From the NCBI GenBank assembly GCA_008921705.1, contig VFFE01007188.1, forward strand, positions 1,041,443 through 1,105,442: a DNA stretch of 64,000 bases, written 5' to 3'. Made by a program: the position numbers and the translations under genes. The notes beneath the pieces are model-generated. The model did no database searches, was not told the origin of the DNA, and saw only the letters and a program-made list of their open reading frames with translations. Numbering within the stretch: the first letter of the stretch is position 1; the number at the start of each line of letters is the position of its first letter. The stretch is from Burhinus oedicnemus. Taxonomy: Eukaryota > Chordata > Aves > Charadriiformes > Burhinidae. This document shows positions 1 to 11,090 of the stretch, piece by piece.

Positions 1-535
1 TACTATTATTACACATGAATCAAGATAACTGCATAAACAGGAATAAAATTAATGTAGCTAACAGCAACAGTGATAGTAATTGTTCTCTGCTTTGCAAATT
101 ATTTCTCATTTGATAAGCTTCCATGACCACAAGCCCTAAGCGTTATCCCAAAGCTAGAATTCCAAACACCAAAATCTATAAATTCATCTCTGATCATACT
201 TAAGAAGGAAGTACCTTTGTGAAGAGAATGAGGCCACAGTCCATCATTCTCTTGGTGGCAATTTTACATTTTACGTGGCTACTGCAACACCTACTTTTAT
301 CTTTTAAGTGGATCCCTTCAGGCCCGTGTTCCTCCTTCACTTTCTTTCTTGAACTTTTTTATATAACGTTAAGCACATAAATATGTTCAGGTTTACCTCA
401 TGAACTAAGGTGAGATTTGTAAGTAAGGAGTCAAGTCAATCTTTACCCTCTCCACATTCAGTACAAAAGAATTATGCAGTTCTAGCTATGGATTTAGACC
501 TTAGATGAACTGAATTGTCTCCTGGAGGTGTTTAC
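1..535. other. unique AT-rich DNA, no gene seen
   Basis: No open frame of note, no recognisable repeat and no RNA gene are visible. The sequence is ordinary AT-rich non-coding DNA leading into the GC-richer block that follows. Confidence 0.6.
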
Positions 536-950
536 TGTCACGCTCTGAGTGCACCAACAAGTCTGAATTGCGATGCTAACCTCACATGGGACCTCCACCG
601 TGCTCCTTCTGTCATTGACCCAGGAGCGTCATTTGAGCTCAGGCCCAGGATCCTGGTCCTTGCCTAAGACATGTAGGCAAGCATGTGTCCAATCCTGTTC
701 CTTGACAGACCTTCATTGCTAACCAGGCTTGTGGATTGACCTTGGACTTGCCTCATCACTTGGGACTTGTCTCAAGATCACTAGGCTGATGACTGAACCT
801 GCTACTGCCACAGGATCTGCTCTGCTTGCCTGGTTTGGATACTATGGGATTGTTTTCTTATTGTTGAGGTGATGATCCCTACCTGTAGTGTTGTCACCTT
901 TGGCTCCTGGCTTGTCTTCACTTGCAGAGTAGACCACCTTTCTTACTTCC
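536..950. repeat. GC-richer repeat-like block, family not identified
   Basis: This block is clearly richer in G and C than its flanks. It contains several imperfect copies of short words such as GACTTG, ACTTGGG and CCTGGTTTGG. It begins with TG at 536, as an LTR would, but I could not find a matching CA end or a target duplication. It has no sustained open frame. It may be a decayed LTR or another dispersed repeat. I did not recognise the family. Confidence 0.3.
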
Positions 951-1634
951 TCACAGTTTCTTTTCTCCATTGATTATATATCTAAAATTTGAGAAGGATG
1001 AATTCAGGCCGAGGACCTCATATAGCTGTGCAGCTGAGTGACGCTTTTGTGAGCTGTTGAGAGACAACTGTGTTTCATTTTGACAGATGATAATTGTTAT
1101 TCACACCTACACTGCCTCTTACAAATCAATTTACCTAAATGTGAATCTCTGAGACTTTATGAAACTGCAGCTCATTTAGAATGTTGCATAACATCTTAAA
1201 AAAAACAAACTGCTAGAAATATATTAGATCTTTCTCTTTGAGTTCTCAAAGAAGTCCATAGCTGTAGAAGATTCAAGAAAAAATATCCTTCAGTAGTTTA
1301 GGAGGAGAGGGATGTCCAGTTCCCAGCTTCCATCAATTCCAGTTTTCTACTCTGTGTTATTCGCTGTGTCTCCTTATTTCTTACTCCAAGCTTCTCCCTA
1401 ACTGGCATCCAATCTGCTCCTAGTTTAGTCTGTATCTTCCATCCAGTGTGCTGGTTTAACCTACAGCTTTCTGTCAGACCATTCTCGTCTAATCTAATTT
1501 AATAGCTTTCTAAACAGAGAAATCAGTGTTTTTAAAGCAAGTTTCATTGCCTGAGTTGTATCTTCATTTCTGACCAGACATATTCTTATGTCTGGCCACA
1601 GTATGTTATATTGTTATATATCGCACCAAGAGCC

Positions 1635-2130
1635 ATAGTAGCAAGTATGTAGACAGCAGGTAAGGGGAAGTGATTATTCCCCTCTGTTTGGGATTTGTGA
1701 CACTACATCTGGAGTATTGCATACAATATTTGACTCCCCAGTACAGAAAAGACACTGACATACTGGGATCCTGCAGAGGGCCACGAAGGTCGGTAGAGAG
1801 CTGGAGCTCATGACATAGAAGGAGAAGCTGAAAAAACAGGGGGTTTTCTACCTTTAGAAGACCAAGGGATTTTTTTTTTTTTTCTTTCTGCAGCTAACTA
1901 ATGGAAGAGTACAGTGATGACAGAGCCAGACTTTTCTCCAAGTTGGACAGTAGAGGGATGTGAGGCAATGAACACAAATTGAAAAATTTTAGGAAATTCT
2001 GATTCACTGTACAGAAAACTTTTTTCACCATGAGGGTGATCAAGCATTGGAACAAATTGCCAGAGAAGGTGTGGAATCTGTGTCCTTGGAGATTGTTAAA
2101 AGTCAAGTAGAAAGCCTCGATGCTGTTAGA
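1635..2130 (+). mobile_element. old CR1 LINE fragment (3' part of ORF2)
   Basis: Reading on the plus strand, the segment follows the C-terminal part of CR1 ORF2. It runs from an 'ACATCTGGAGTATTGCATAC' block (equivalent to 'HLEYC') near 1703, through the pattern 'CAATGAACACAAATTGAAA' near 1966, to 'ATCAAGCATTGGAACAAATT' (equivalent to 'EHWNRL') near 2039. The frame is heavily broken and a T-run lies at about 1870-1883, so this is an old, inactive copy. The 3' UTR and tail repeats are not recognisable. It diverges more from the other CR1s here than they do from each other, which points to an older subfamily. Confidence 0.75.
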
Positions 2131-3004
2131 GAATATTAGACAAGGCCTTGATTTTATTAGAGAATAAGGTGATATTTAGTGAGTATTACATCAGCTCACA
2201 GGAAGCAGTCCGTGAAGAAACACATGGCTAAAACTATAGAACTTTATTTTTATTTTTCTGCTTGTTGGTTTTTATCTTTTTCACTCAGTTGATTCCCTGA
2301 GGGTTGTTGCTATGGGTTTTATATTTTACAAAAAAGACAGGCTGTTTCTTTTAAACAATAGCTTTCTTTAGTGTTTCATTAAATGCTACCACTTACACTC
2401 TGATAATTTAAAATCAGATTTCAGAAACAGAAGGGAGTTTTTATAATCGAAGCTGAAGTTCAGGTTTATCTATGCTTAACTTGGCAGACTAATTAATTTA
2501 AAAAATTAATGATATGGAATTTATACCTAAAATACCAGAAAACAAAAAAGCAAGGGGTAAAACCAATTTTAATGGCATGTAAGATGATGTAAAATATAGG
2601 AAAGAAAACCTGTTTTTTTCCCCACATGACAATTTCAGGGGGTCATTGACAACAAGAAAATGAAGAAAAACCAAACAGACAAACAAAAGATTTATGTAGT
2701 TAGTGAAACTGAAAGTTTCAGGATTTAATTTCAAGAGAGTATGTAAAATTAGTCCTCGCTTACTGGAAAACCTGAAAAATTGTCCTTGAATAATAATTTT
2801 CTGTTATAAAAGCCTTTATACCTCACTTATGAGTGAACAAATCGCATCAGCATTTCTAGGAAGGTAATGATTGTGAACATTTAAATTTAACAGCAATTGA
2901 ATCTGACCTTAGTTTGGTAAATCAATGATAGTGATAATACAAAACTTTTATGGGAGCAGTTACCTGCTACAGCAACAGTAGACATTAATGTAATACTAGA
3001 CTAA
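2131..3004. other. unique AT-rich DNA, no gene seen
   Basis: The only open frame is about 78 codons on the minus strand. It has no motif and reads as chance. Nothing else is supported. Confidence 0.5.
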
Positions 3005-3141
3005 ATCATAGAATCATAGAATCACAGAATCACAGAATCATAGAATAGTTTGGGTTGGAAGGGACCTTTAAAGGTCATCTAGTCCAACCCTCCTGCAATA
3101 AGCAGAGACATCTTCAACTAGATCAGGTTACTCAGAGCCCC
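3005..3141 (-). mobile_element. CR1 LINE 3'-end stub
   Basis: This is the antisense of a CR1 3' terminus. Four to five copies of an AATCATAGA/AATCACAGA tail repeat are followed by 'GTTTGGGTTGGAAGGGACC' and the 3' UTR, ending near 'GATCAGGTTACTCAGAGCCC'. Only about 137 bp survive. That is typical of the severe 5' truncation that occurs when CR1 inserts. The words 'ACATCTTCAACTAGATCAGG' match the copies at 17947-19508 and 51459-52905, so it belongs to the same subfamily. Confidence 0.92.
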
Positions 3142-3855
3142 AAAATGTGTGGTCCCACTTAATCAGCTTTTATTCTCTGTTCTGAAATGTGACGTGTAAT
3201 ATATCTTCTTTGAGAACATGGGAGAATGAAAGAAATCTTTGCTACTCCTACCGCAAATGGCAGGTCTTTTCCTAAATTTCATCAACCATGTCAGTTAACC
3301 ACTACTAACTGCTAAGACTCAGACCACATTTTCATATTGTAATGCTTAAACTTGTCTTGTGCATCTCACAATGAGGACTGAAAAATCAGAACAGTTTTTG
3401 ATTGCGCCTTTGGTTGCGTCTATTGGTTTTACTGGATATACAGTAAGACTACAAAAAAAGTAACTCCCATTTTTCGTCATCTTATCAAGGACTTGGAGAG
3501 TATATGAATCCACGGTGGAAAAAGTGTTATTAAATACATAAAATATTTGGAAATTCTGAATTTAATTGTGTGCTGAAATAGAAAAAGCACTGTGGAATAC
3601 CTGACATTGGCAACAGTCAGTTTATATTAGCCATTTCATGATTCAAAATATGTTTATTACCTGCAAGTGTCAGTTATTTCAACAGCATGACACTGACAAT
3701 CTTTAGCTGTAAAGTAGAGATATGAAGGCAGAAGAAGGGTTTACAGTTAATGAAACTGCACCTGCTTTATATAAAACATCCTATTCATAATATTCCAGGA
3801 TGTGTTCTCTTTTCAGTCCAGCTATTGTGTCATGCTGCAATAGATATGTAAATGT
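3142..3855. other. unique DNA, no gene seen
   Basis: No recognisable gene, repeat or regulatory element was found between the CR1 stub and the CA microsatellite. Confidence 0.5.
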
Positions 3856-3878
3856 ACACACACACACACACACACACA
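3856..3878. repeat. (AC)n microsatellite
   Basis: A pure AC dinucleotide run of about 23 bases. It is likely polymorphic in length. Confidence 0.95.
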
Positions 3879-4324
3879 TTTCAGCAAAAATCTAGAAGGC
3901 TTTTTTCACACCCATGTCCTGCCATTTCCTGGTTATTCAGGTGAATATACTTTGGCAGAGAGCAGAGATGTTATTGCAAGGCTGCCATAGCCATGGAATC
4001 ATCAAGCTAACATATGGTTGGTACTCTGCTCTGCAGTCTTTTTAGTGAGTGTGTTTAATGTTTGTTAAAAAGCATTCTTATTTGAAACTTTAGGTGCCCT
4101 GTAGGTGTTTATCTAGTGCAGAGTACTCATCTGCTAAAAGGTTTTCAGAGTTTTGTTGAAACAAGAATATTTAACTTCTATTTTACTTGTCTTTCTAGTA
4201 GGTTTTGTTCTACAGAATTTGTAGGCAGTTAATTTCCATGTTAAGTACCAGTTAGGAAATAGGTATCAGATAGACTTAGAGAGTTTTTTCCTGTTTTGGG
4301 TTTGGTGGGTGTTTTTCTTTTCTG

Positions 4325-4600
4325 AATCTCCCTTACTGTAGCTTAAGTCCATTACTTCTACAGGTTATTTACAAGAGACTTGGGAAACAATTTATGCCCC
4401 CCACCTTCACAGCAACCTTTCATCTATTTGAAGACTATTATCATAACTTTTCTCCTTTGTAGAATAAGCAGATAAAATGCTGCAATCTTTCTTCATAGTG
4501 TTTTATTATGCCATTATCTCATGCTCTCTCAAAAAGATAAGATTCCTTTCCAGTTCTTCAACATACCAGGTTCTGGAAATGTCAGAAAATTCTATGACCT
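4325..4600 (-). mobile_element. ancient CR1-type LINE remnant
   Basis: Read on the minus strand, this follows the C-terminal ORF2 portion of old amniote CR1 elements. Landmarks on the plus strand are 'CTTAAGTCCATTACTTCTAC' near 4343, 'CAGCAACCTTTCATCTATTT' near 4410 and 'GAAGACTATTATCATAACTT' near 4430. In old CR1s, a conserved 'GCAACCTTTTATGTATTTGA' block precedes the segment encoding the 'MI/LFSLEKRR' region. It has diverged too far for an open frame. The assignment rests on a remembered family pattern, not on an alignment. Confidence 0.5.
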
Positions 4601-5846
4601 CCTTTTTTCCCCTAATTACCCATTTCCTTCTTCTATACATGTCACTTAAACTTTATGTCTTCCTTCTACTGCCAATCTTTACAAACAAAATAACTAAATC
4701 ACAAATTAAATGAATAAAGAGGAGGGAAGATTGGTGCTTGGCAGTCCAATATTCAGTCTGGCAGAGATTTTCATGGCTTCTTTACAGTTTATTTTGGCTT
4801 ATAAATGTTGCACTTCAAACAAAATCTACACATTACTTGACAGTATACAGTAGCGCAGAAGTCAAGGAGCTGTCTCAGATTTGTGTGAGAGAAAGTGTAA
4901 CGTTACTCATGGACTGGTAGACCTTGTTTTTCATTGCTTAACAGACTATACTTAGCTGAACACAGTTGCATCAATTCCTATGAGGATCTTACATGAGTAA
5001 GGCAACATTCAGCAGTAGGGAAGGTGACAAGGATCAATGTGTTATGTTTGAAGAGCAGCATTTTTATTCCTCTGATGCATCTCAAGCACTGAGGTAAATG
5101 AAATTACGAAGTTAAAATGTTTTTTAAATTTATTTTTAAGACATTTTTGCCAAATTTAATTTCTTTAATTGTGTTTATTTATATTTCATAGAGAATATGA
5201 AGATGTAAACTTCATTCTGCAGCTCTATTTTAACAGAAATTATTTTATGTCTTAAAAACATTATGCTAGGTATTTATAGGTAAGAACATGTATAAGACAA
5301 ACCAGAAAATGCATATGAGAGCTTGGTTTTTTGGTGTATGCTGAAAGACATGTAAGTGGGATGATATATCCAGTTTGTGTTTTTCTGTGCAACTTAAAGA
5401 CTGTCCTATTTTCAAGTGAGGGAGACACCATGAGTGATGGAAACGGAGTGGTGAGAGGCAATTAGCACCCTTTACTGCCTTTTGTATCAAGTTAAGTCAT
5501 TATTTAACTTGCCAACTACCATTTTCTTTTAACACTTGGGATATATGCAATAGTAATAGCAATTATAATAGCGATGTAATAGTAGCAGTAAGTTCGTTCA
5601 CTCACAGAAAAATGTGATAAATTGCATGGTACACTCAGCATACGTATGTCCAAACAGCCAACTGTATAGTTAAATATGGATGCATTCAGGGGTTAAAAAA
5701 AAAAAAAAAGTTTTTAAGACATGCTGAATTACTATAACTTGACAGAGTCCTGTGTGTTCAGGTTCCAGACTGTAAACTTGAGGCTGTCCTCTACTTCTTC
5801 ACAACTATTTGTACCTGTTATGATACTGCCACCTTTGACTGTATAT
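4601..5846. other. unique AT-rich DNA, no gene seen
   Basis: Short chance open frames only. There is an A-run at about 5695-5709. Loosely repeated AATAGTA/AATAGCA words lie at about 5550-5590. No gene or transposon was recognised. Confidence 0.5.
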
Positions 5847-6212
5847 TGGGCTTATGTGGCAAGGTTCCGGGTGTTGGGGGGCTGCAGGGGTGGCCTCTGT
5901 GAAAAGGTGGCAAGGGCTGCCAGAAGAGCTACAGTTGATTCCAGCCAGTTCCGCAATGGAGCAACAAGTGTGAGGAGGAAGGACAGGCAGAGAGGTGCTC
6001 TTATGGACTGACCACAGCCACCCACTCTCCATCCTCCCTTGTGCTGCTGGGGATAGGAATAGGGAAGCAGACGAGTCGGGAAGGAAGTTAAACCTGGGGA
6101 AAAAAAGGGTGTTCTTATTTTTGGCTTTGTTTCTTACCATCAAACTCTATTTTTAACTGACAATAAATTAAGCTAATTTTGCCCAAGTTCAGTCTGTTTT
6201 GCCTGTGATGGT
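5847..6212 (+). mobile_element. internally shortened ERVL-type LTR fragment
   Basis: The segment opens with TG and runs through 'GTGGCAAGGTTCCGGGTG', 'GGGGCTGCAGGGGTGGCCTC' and 'GATTCCAGCCAGTTCCGCAA'. It closes with a polyadenylation-like area (AATAAA at 6162-6167) followed by 'CAGTCTGTTTTGCCTGTGAT'. This order of blocks is what I remember of a long LTR, about 1 kb or more, common in bird genomes. Most of the middle of that LTR is missing here. The right end, which should continue to a terminal CA, is absent because CR1 sequence starts at about 6211. No target duplication was found. Confidence 0.6.
6162..6167 (+). terminator. AATAAA polyadenylation signal of the LTR
   Basis: A canonical AATAAA in the R-like part of the LTR fragment at 5847-6212. 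Its function is inferred from position only. Confidence 0.4.
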
Positions 6213-6626
6213 AGATGCTAAGCCACTCTCCATCATATTTGAAAAGTCATGGCAGTCAGGTGAAGTCCCCGGTGACTGGAAAAAGGGAAACAGTGCACCC
6301 ACTTTTAAAAAGAGTAGAAAAAAGGACCCTGGGAACTACCAAGCTGTCAGCCTCACCGCTGTGCCTGGGAAGATCATGGAACAGATCTTCCTAGAAGCTA
6401 TGCTAAGGCACATGGAGGACAGGGAGGTGATTTGAGAAAGCCAGCATGGCTTCACCAAGGGCAAGTCCTGCCTGACCAACGCAGTGGCCTTCTATGATGG
6501 AGTGACTACATCAGTGGACAAGGGAAGAGATATGGATGTTGTCCACCTGGACTTCTCTAAGGCCTTTGACACAGTCTGCCACAACATCCTTCTCCCTAAA
6601 TTGGAGAGGTAAGGATTTGATGGGCG
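6211..6626 (+). pseudogene. CR1 ORF2 RT fragment with two in-frame stops
   Basis: The fragment encodes the N-terminal half of the RT domain: '[20 protein letters not shown]', then '[18 protein letters not shown]', '[14 protein letters not shown]' and the motif A region '[10 protein letters not shown]', which carries a catalytic Asp. A TGA at 6433-6435 lies just before 'ESQHGF' and a TAA at 6610-6612 follows 'PKLER'. Both interrupt one otherwise continuous frame. Both stops occur at the same codons in the copy at 19 kb, and the TAA also occurs in the copy at 52 kb. The fragment is non-functional as it stands. Confidence 0.9.
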
Positions 6627-6646
6627 NNNNNNNNNNNNNNNNNNNN
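6627..6646. other. assembly gap (20 N)
   Basis: A run of exactly 20 N lies inside a CR1. The left flank is mid-RT and the right flank is the extreme CR1 3' tail, so the true gap is much longer than 20 bases. Confidence 0.98.
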
Positions 6647-6692
6647 AACTATTCAACGATTGTATGATTGTATGTTTCTATCATTCTATGAG

Positions 6693-8784
6693 TTTAAATT
6701 ATTGTAATATATACTTATACATTTATCATTATATTAAATTTAATAATTTAACATTGTTCTGGCAAATCTTTATTATGTTTTCTTACCCCTTTCACTACCT
6801 GAACCCTCTTCTAGCCTCTGCTTTATTATTTATTTATAAAACCTTATTTTTTTTTTCTGTTTGTATATTCTGAAGTGCTCTGTATTTTGGGAAAGAGGTG
6901 TCATTTATTTTTTATAACTTCTTTCCATTTATTTCATAGAAAGTATGGATTTTTTGCTTGCTTGTTTTCACTATTTATTTTTACACTAGGGTTTACAGTT
7001 CTAGATACCAATTAGCTTGGTAACGTCTTAAATATTTACCAATTATTGTTCATACATTTCTGCTCATACTTTTTTCCTCTCAAATAATATATTTCATAAT
7101 TTTAAAATTCATAATGCTCATTTTGTAATAGCTGGTCTTTTATGAAACACTTTATCTGTCAAGTGAGATATATCACAGTGCTCTCCCATATTGGATAATG
7201 GGCTTTCAGAGGAAGAAAATGTTTTCTGCAACTTAGAAATTCTATAGATGTTTTGTATTTACAATTTGAGCACATCACAGATTTAAGCGCTACATGTTTT
7301 ATTTTGCTCAGATACTACAAAGTAGCATTTCAGGAACTGATCAATCTGTTCTCTGACGTGTTTTGGGGACTTACTGACACACTTAGTGGTAATGGCCTCT
7401 GAACAGTAAAACCTTCCTTGACAAAGTGCATTCTCACTCACCTCACCCCAATTCAGTTTTACCTGTAAATGGTAGGAATAACATTTTTGATTTTAATATT
7501 CCAATCACAAGAATCTTCCTAATAGATAGATGTATTTAGACATTTAATCAGGAATTTTCATTTATTTTCGTTCAGCATTCTTATTTATGTACAGGCAGTT
7601 AAACAATTGTTGAAACAAATTCTGGGTCATAATAAGTGTCTCTTTTGTTATTAAGGAGTAAACAAATCACAGCACTTGTATTTTACATCAAAGCCATTAT
7701 TCCATAACTCTCCATAATAAAATTAAAAACTGAATTATAAAATGGGAAGAAAATTTCTTATTCTGAAGCTAAAGCTTTCCTTTTAGTTATTCTGTTCACA
7801 ATTCTAGGGATCACTTGACCACTGACTTCAAGACTAATTCTTGCTGTTGAGCTACATCCTTCCTCAGTCATCAAAGAGGTGATGGACATATCAGTGACTT
7901 TAAACATTTCAGTGAGGACAAACTGAAATGTTTTTCACCTGAAGAATATGCCACAGCAATACACAAGGAGAATAAAAGAGCATCTCATACCAACTGTGAG
8001 CTCAGGATTTACATCTCTGGGATCTGAATCTGTCTCTTCTGAGTTCCCTGATGCAATTAACTATTTTGTATGTTTCTGACCGGTGATTTTATTGATATGC
8101 TAATTGAACAGACATGAACAACCACTTCAAGCCAATCAAGAAGGAATATCAAAACTACATCATACTAGATTTTTAAGACTGATGTCAACCTGTTCATGTG
8201 TGAGACGTGAGTGTTCTACTGTCACAACTATTTGTGAAGTCTCATTAAATGTTAAGATTCAGGGAAGTGCTGGGCAATTCCCTCCAAAGATATTTCTAAT
8301 ATACATTTATTATGTTTTTCAACATCTTTGATAAGATTTGTTTCATTAAAGTTTTTGTGTCTGAAAATTAGATATCTCAGTCTAAGCCAGGCTTTCATGG
8401 TAGAATGGAAAGTAGCAGATACTTCAAAGGAAATTGGACTGAACTTTCTTAGACAGGTATTGTAGGTGTCTACATGTGGTCAGATGAATCCCAAACAGCA
8501 TACCTAAACAAAACTTAGTCAAGCTGAATGAAGAGAGCTGGAATTCAAACTATATAGAATCAATGTCTTTTTCCTTTATCAGCTGTTATTTCAAATTATG
8601 TTGCATCAATATTTATGTATCTTAAAATAGTTGAGATATAACTAATTTTATATAACTCTCCAGATGAAATTCATCACATCCTAAGATGGATATGTAATAT
8701 ACAGGATTAATATGCACCTAGAATTTTGTAACAAAGGGTAGGAATAATAAAATGTCAATCAAAATCTTCTGGCTTTTATTACTG
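6693..8784. other. unique AT-rich DNA, no gene seen
   Basis: AT-rich sequence with scattered T-runs and open frames no longer than about 75 codons. No transposon or gene was recognised. Confidence 0.5.
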
Positions 8785-9530
8785 TGCCATGGTTTGGGCT
8801 GGCCTGGCCACTAAAATGAATGACAGATGCTCTCTTTTATCTCTCTTCCCTTCAAGCGAGAGAAAATGAGAGAAAGAGAGATTTATGAGTTTAGAAGGAA
8901 CTAAACTACTTTAATGAAATATTAATAATAAAATAATAATAAGATAAAGATAATATTAATAAGAAAAATAATGAAATAGATACACTATTTACAGAACCAC
9001 TCCCAGGATGATGATCACGTCACTGTCAGGCTCAGGGGAAGTCCCAGACTGGTCTCAGCAACAGACGGGAGCTGAACTGAGGGACTGAATTCAGGAACAC
9101 AATGATCTGGATCAAAGGCAAACAAACAGACGAAGTCCTCCTTGGATGCTGGTCATTAAAGAAAGAGACTGATCCCTTTGATCCCTGAGCTTTTATACTG
9201 AGCATGAGGCAGATGGGATGGAATACCTTGTTGGTCAGTTTTGGGTCACCTGTCCTTTCTGCTCCTCCCCACAGGTACAACCTCTTTTTGCTCTTCTGCC
9301 TCCAACCCTCCAACTTGGTGCATAACCAAGTAAGCTGACCTTGGTTGTTATAGCAATAAGTATAAGCAAGAGCCATTTATTGGTATTCACTATAAACATC
9401 AGACCTTATCAGCTAGAAGGAGACACTGTCTGAAAAATATGCCATTAATTTCAAAGAGTTAGGAGAAGCTTAACTGAAAAGTAAAATTACTGAACAGAAA
9501 ATTGGTTCTGTTTTACCTCAAACCAGGACA
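8785..9530 (-). mobile_element. solo ERV LTR, 5-bp target duplication (copy A)
   Basis: This 746-bp element is flanked by the direct repeat TACTG at 8780-8784 and 9531-9535. Read on the minus strand it starts TGTCCTGGTTTGAGG and ends with a CA after 'GGGCTGG...CAAACCATGG'. The 5' TG and 3' CA ends plus a 5-bp duplication are the signature of retroviral integration. It aligns by eye along its whole length with 38947-39679. On the minus strand a TATAAAA box (plus-strand 9191-9197) lies near the middle and an AAT-rich tract follows. No internal retroviral genes are present, so it is a solo LTR left by recombination. The 5-bp duplication suggests an ERVL-like class. Confidence 0.88.
9191..9197 (-). 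promoter_or_regulatory. TATA box of solo LTR copy A
   Basis: TATAAAA on the minus strand, in the position expected for the U3/R core promoter. It is conserved at the matching place (39324-39330) in the second LTR copy. Confidence 0.55.
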
Positions 9531-9924
9531 TACTGTTAAATGTTAGGAGATGTTATTATGTTTCATAGGAAATGTTCAGTTTAATTTATTATGATTGACA
9601 AGTATTAACTGTAACATTGCTGTAGCCATTGAAAACAAATTAGAATGTGATTCAAATAGAGATATTTTGCTATGCTAATTTTTCTGACTTTACTCATGTT
9701 TGCAAAAGTTATCATCATATTTGTAAATTCATTTCATATAGTTTAATCATCATACTTTATTTATTGAGGCAACTGTCAAGATTAACACACTTGGAATGTC
9801 ACCTTCAAGGTACTATTGGTTTTGGCTAGAGGTAGCTGTTGTGACAGCAAGGGAAGACCGTTAGGAGCTTCCCACCAATCCTTTTTTACTTTTATCAGAT
9901 TTTCTGTCTTATACTTTTTAATCT
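9531..9924. other. unique DNA, no gene seen
   Basis: After the TACTG duplication, the sequence is AT-rich without a recognisable feature. A short slightly GC-richer stretch at about 9780-9880 has no motif. Confidence 0.45.
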
Positions 9925-10175
9925 ACTTTGGTGCCTGAATGAAAAAAGACCAAGATTAACCCATAAGTAGGATTTTCAGAAGTAAGTAATAATGTCAGGT
10001 AGTGATTCTATTTTGGGGTATCTTAGTTGACATATACTGTAGAAGTTCGATTTTTAGCAGTGGGATGCTTTTTAAATGTTGAAAATCAGTAATCATTAAA
10101 GTGTCCCAAGTGGTTGCACTGCAAACTGAGGTGAGCAAAATATCAAGATGCTTGACCATCTTAGCCATCTTCTTG
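9925..10175. repeat. possible ancient amniote dispersed repeat
   Basis: Word patterns such as 'GTGCCTGAATGAAAAAAGAC' and 'GATTTTCAGAAGTAAGTAAT', with the later 'TTGAAAATCAG', resemble an old repeat that I remember from reptile and bird DNA. It has no frame and no clear ends. The assignment is weak and comes from pattern memory. Confidence 0.25.
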
Positions 10176-11008
10176 GTCCTCAAAGTCTTCAGAACAATTC
10201 TCACAAATATGCATCAGCAATGAAATCAGAATTGAAACATGCATCAGAGGGCTAAAATTGTGCAGCTTCCCAGACTGCCAGAAAACCAAACTTTATAAAC
10301 TAGGACTAACCTTAAAATAAGATTTACTTGAGCATGTTTATCTCCTAAGCATGTAATGGTGCTTTCTAGAATGCAATTTTTAGATTATATTAACAGTGAC
10401 ACAGCCTAAAATGTCCTTCAGAATTTCTAGTCAAAAACTTGGACAACTTAGGTATTTCATATAACTCACAGTTAAAAAGCTAAGGGAAATGTAAACAGCT
10501 TGAATATAACAAATTATTTTAAATAGCATAAATTAAACACATGGAGAACAGGAAAGAATTCATTAAGAAAAATATAAGGAACAGAGAGTAATTTTGAAGA
10601 ATTTCAAATCTTTGCACAGTAGATATGCACACACACATATCTGTGTATATATAATTTCATAATAATTCTGACTGAAATGTATATTTCACATATAAATATG
10701 AAAGTAATGGTTTCAGAAGTATTTTAAAATATGTCAAACAATTTATATTTTCTGTGTTTTCTTACCTTGATGTTTCCTCATTTTATGTTTGTTTGAGGTC
10801 ACATAGATAATTGAATGATTTCTAAATAAATAAAAATATTTAATATCCACATTTTAGTACAATAAAAAAATACTCCTTCTACCAAGTTTGACTTGAAAAA
10901 CTTATTCTTGCAATTAATGTAAAATTTATGTACTTTAGTTTTAAAAATAGTAATACATTTTTTCTTTTTCATTCTTTAAGACATCTGTGAATCAATATTT
11001 CTGGGAAA

Positions 11009-11090
11009 CATATATATATGGACCATATGCATATATGTATATATGAACTACAAATATATATGCATTAAGTATTTTATATATACATATTAT
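11009..11090. repeat. TA-rich low-complexity tract
   Basis: Repeated ATATAT/TATATG words interrupted by short unique bits. The tract is likely to be unstable in length. Confidence 0.7.

Larger units (their letters stand above)
6211..6692 (+). mobile_element. CR1 LINE interrupted by the assembly gap
   Basis: Plus-strand CR1. Positions 6211-6626 are part of the ORF2 reverse transcriptase, and 6647-6692 are the 3' terminal repeats (ACTATTC, GTATGATTGTATG, CATTCTATGAG). About 1 kb of ORF2 and 3' UTR that should lie between these parts is replaced by 20 Ns, judged from the equivalent interval in the copies at 17947-19508 and 51459-52905. The readable part is almost identical to the antisense of 19021-19427. 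The element is 5'-truncated against the LTR fragment at 5847-6212. Confidence 0.9.

Noticed and set aside
3856..3878. CA repeat considered as part of a CRISPR-like or regulatory array
   Set aside because: It is a plain dinucleotide microsatellite. No repeat-spacer pattern exists anywhere in the window.
5721..6143. 96-codon plus and 112-codon minus frames
   Set aside because: They overlap on opposite strands across an LTR fragment and contain no protein motif.
9032..9376. 114-codon minus-strand frame
   Set aside because: It lies inside a solo LTR and has no domain. LTRs do not normally encode proteins.
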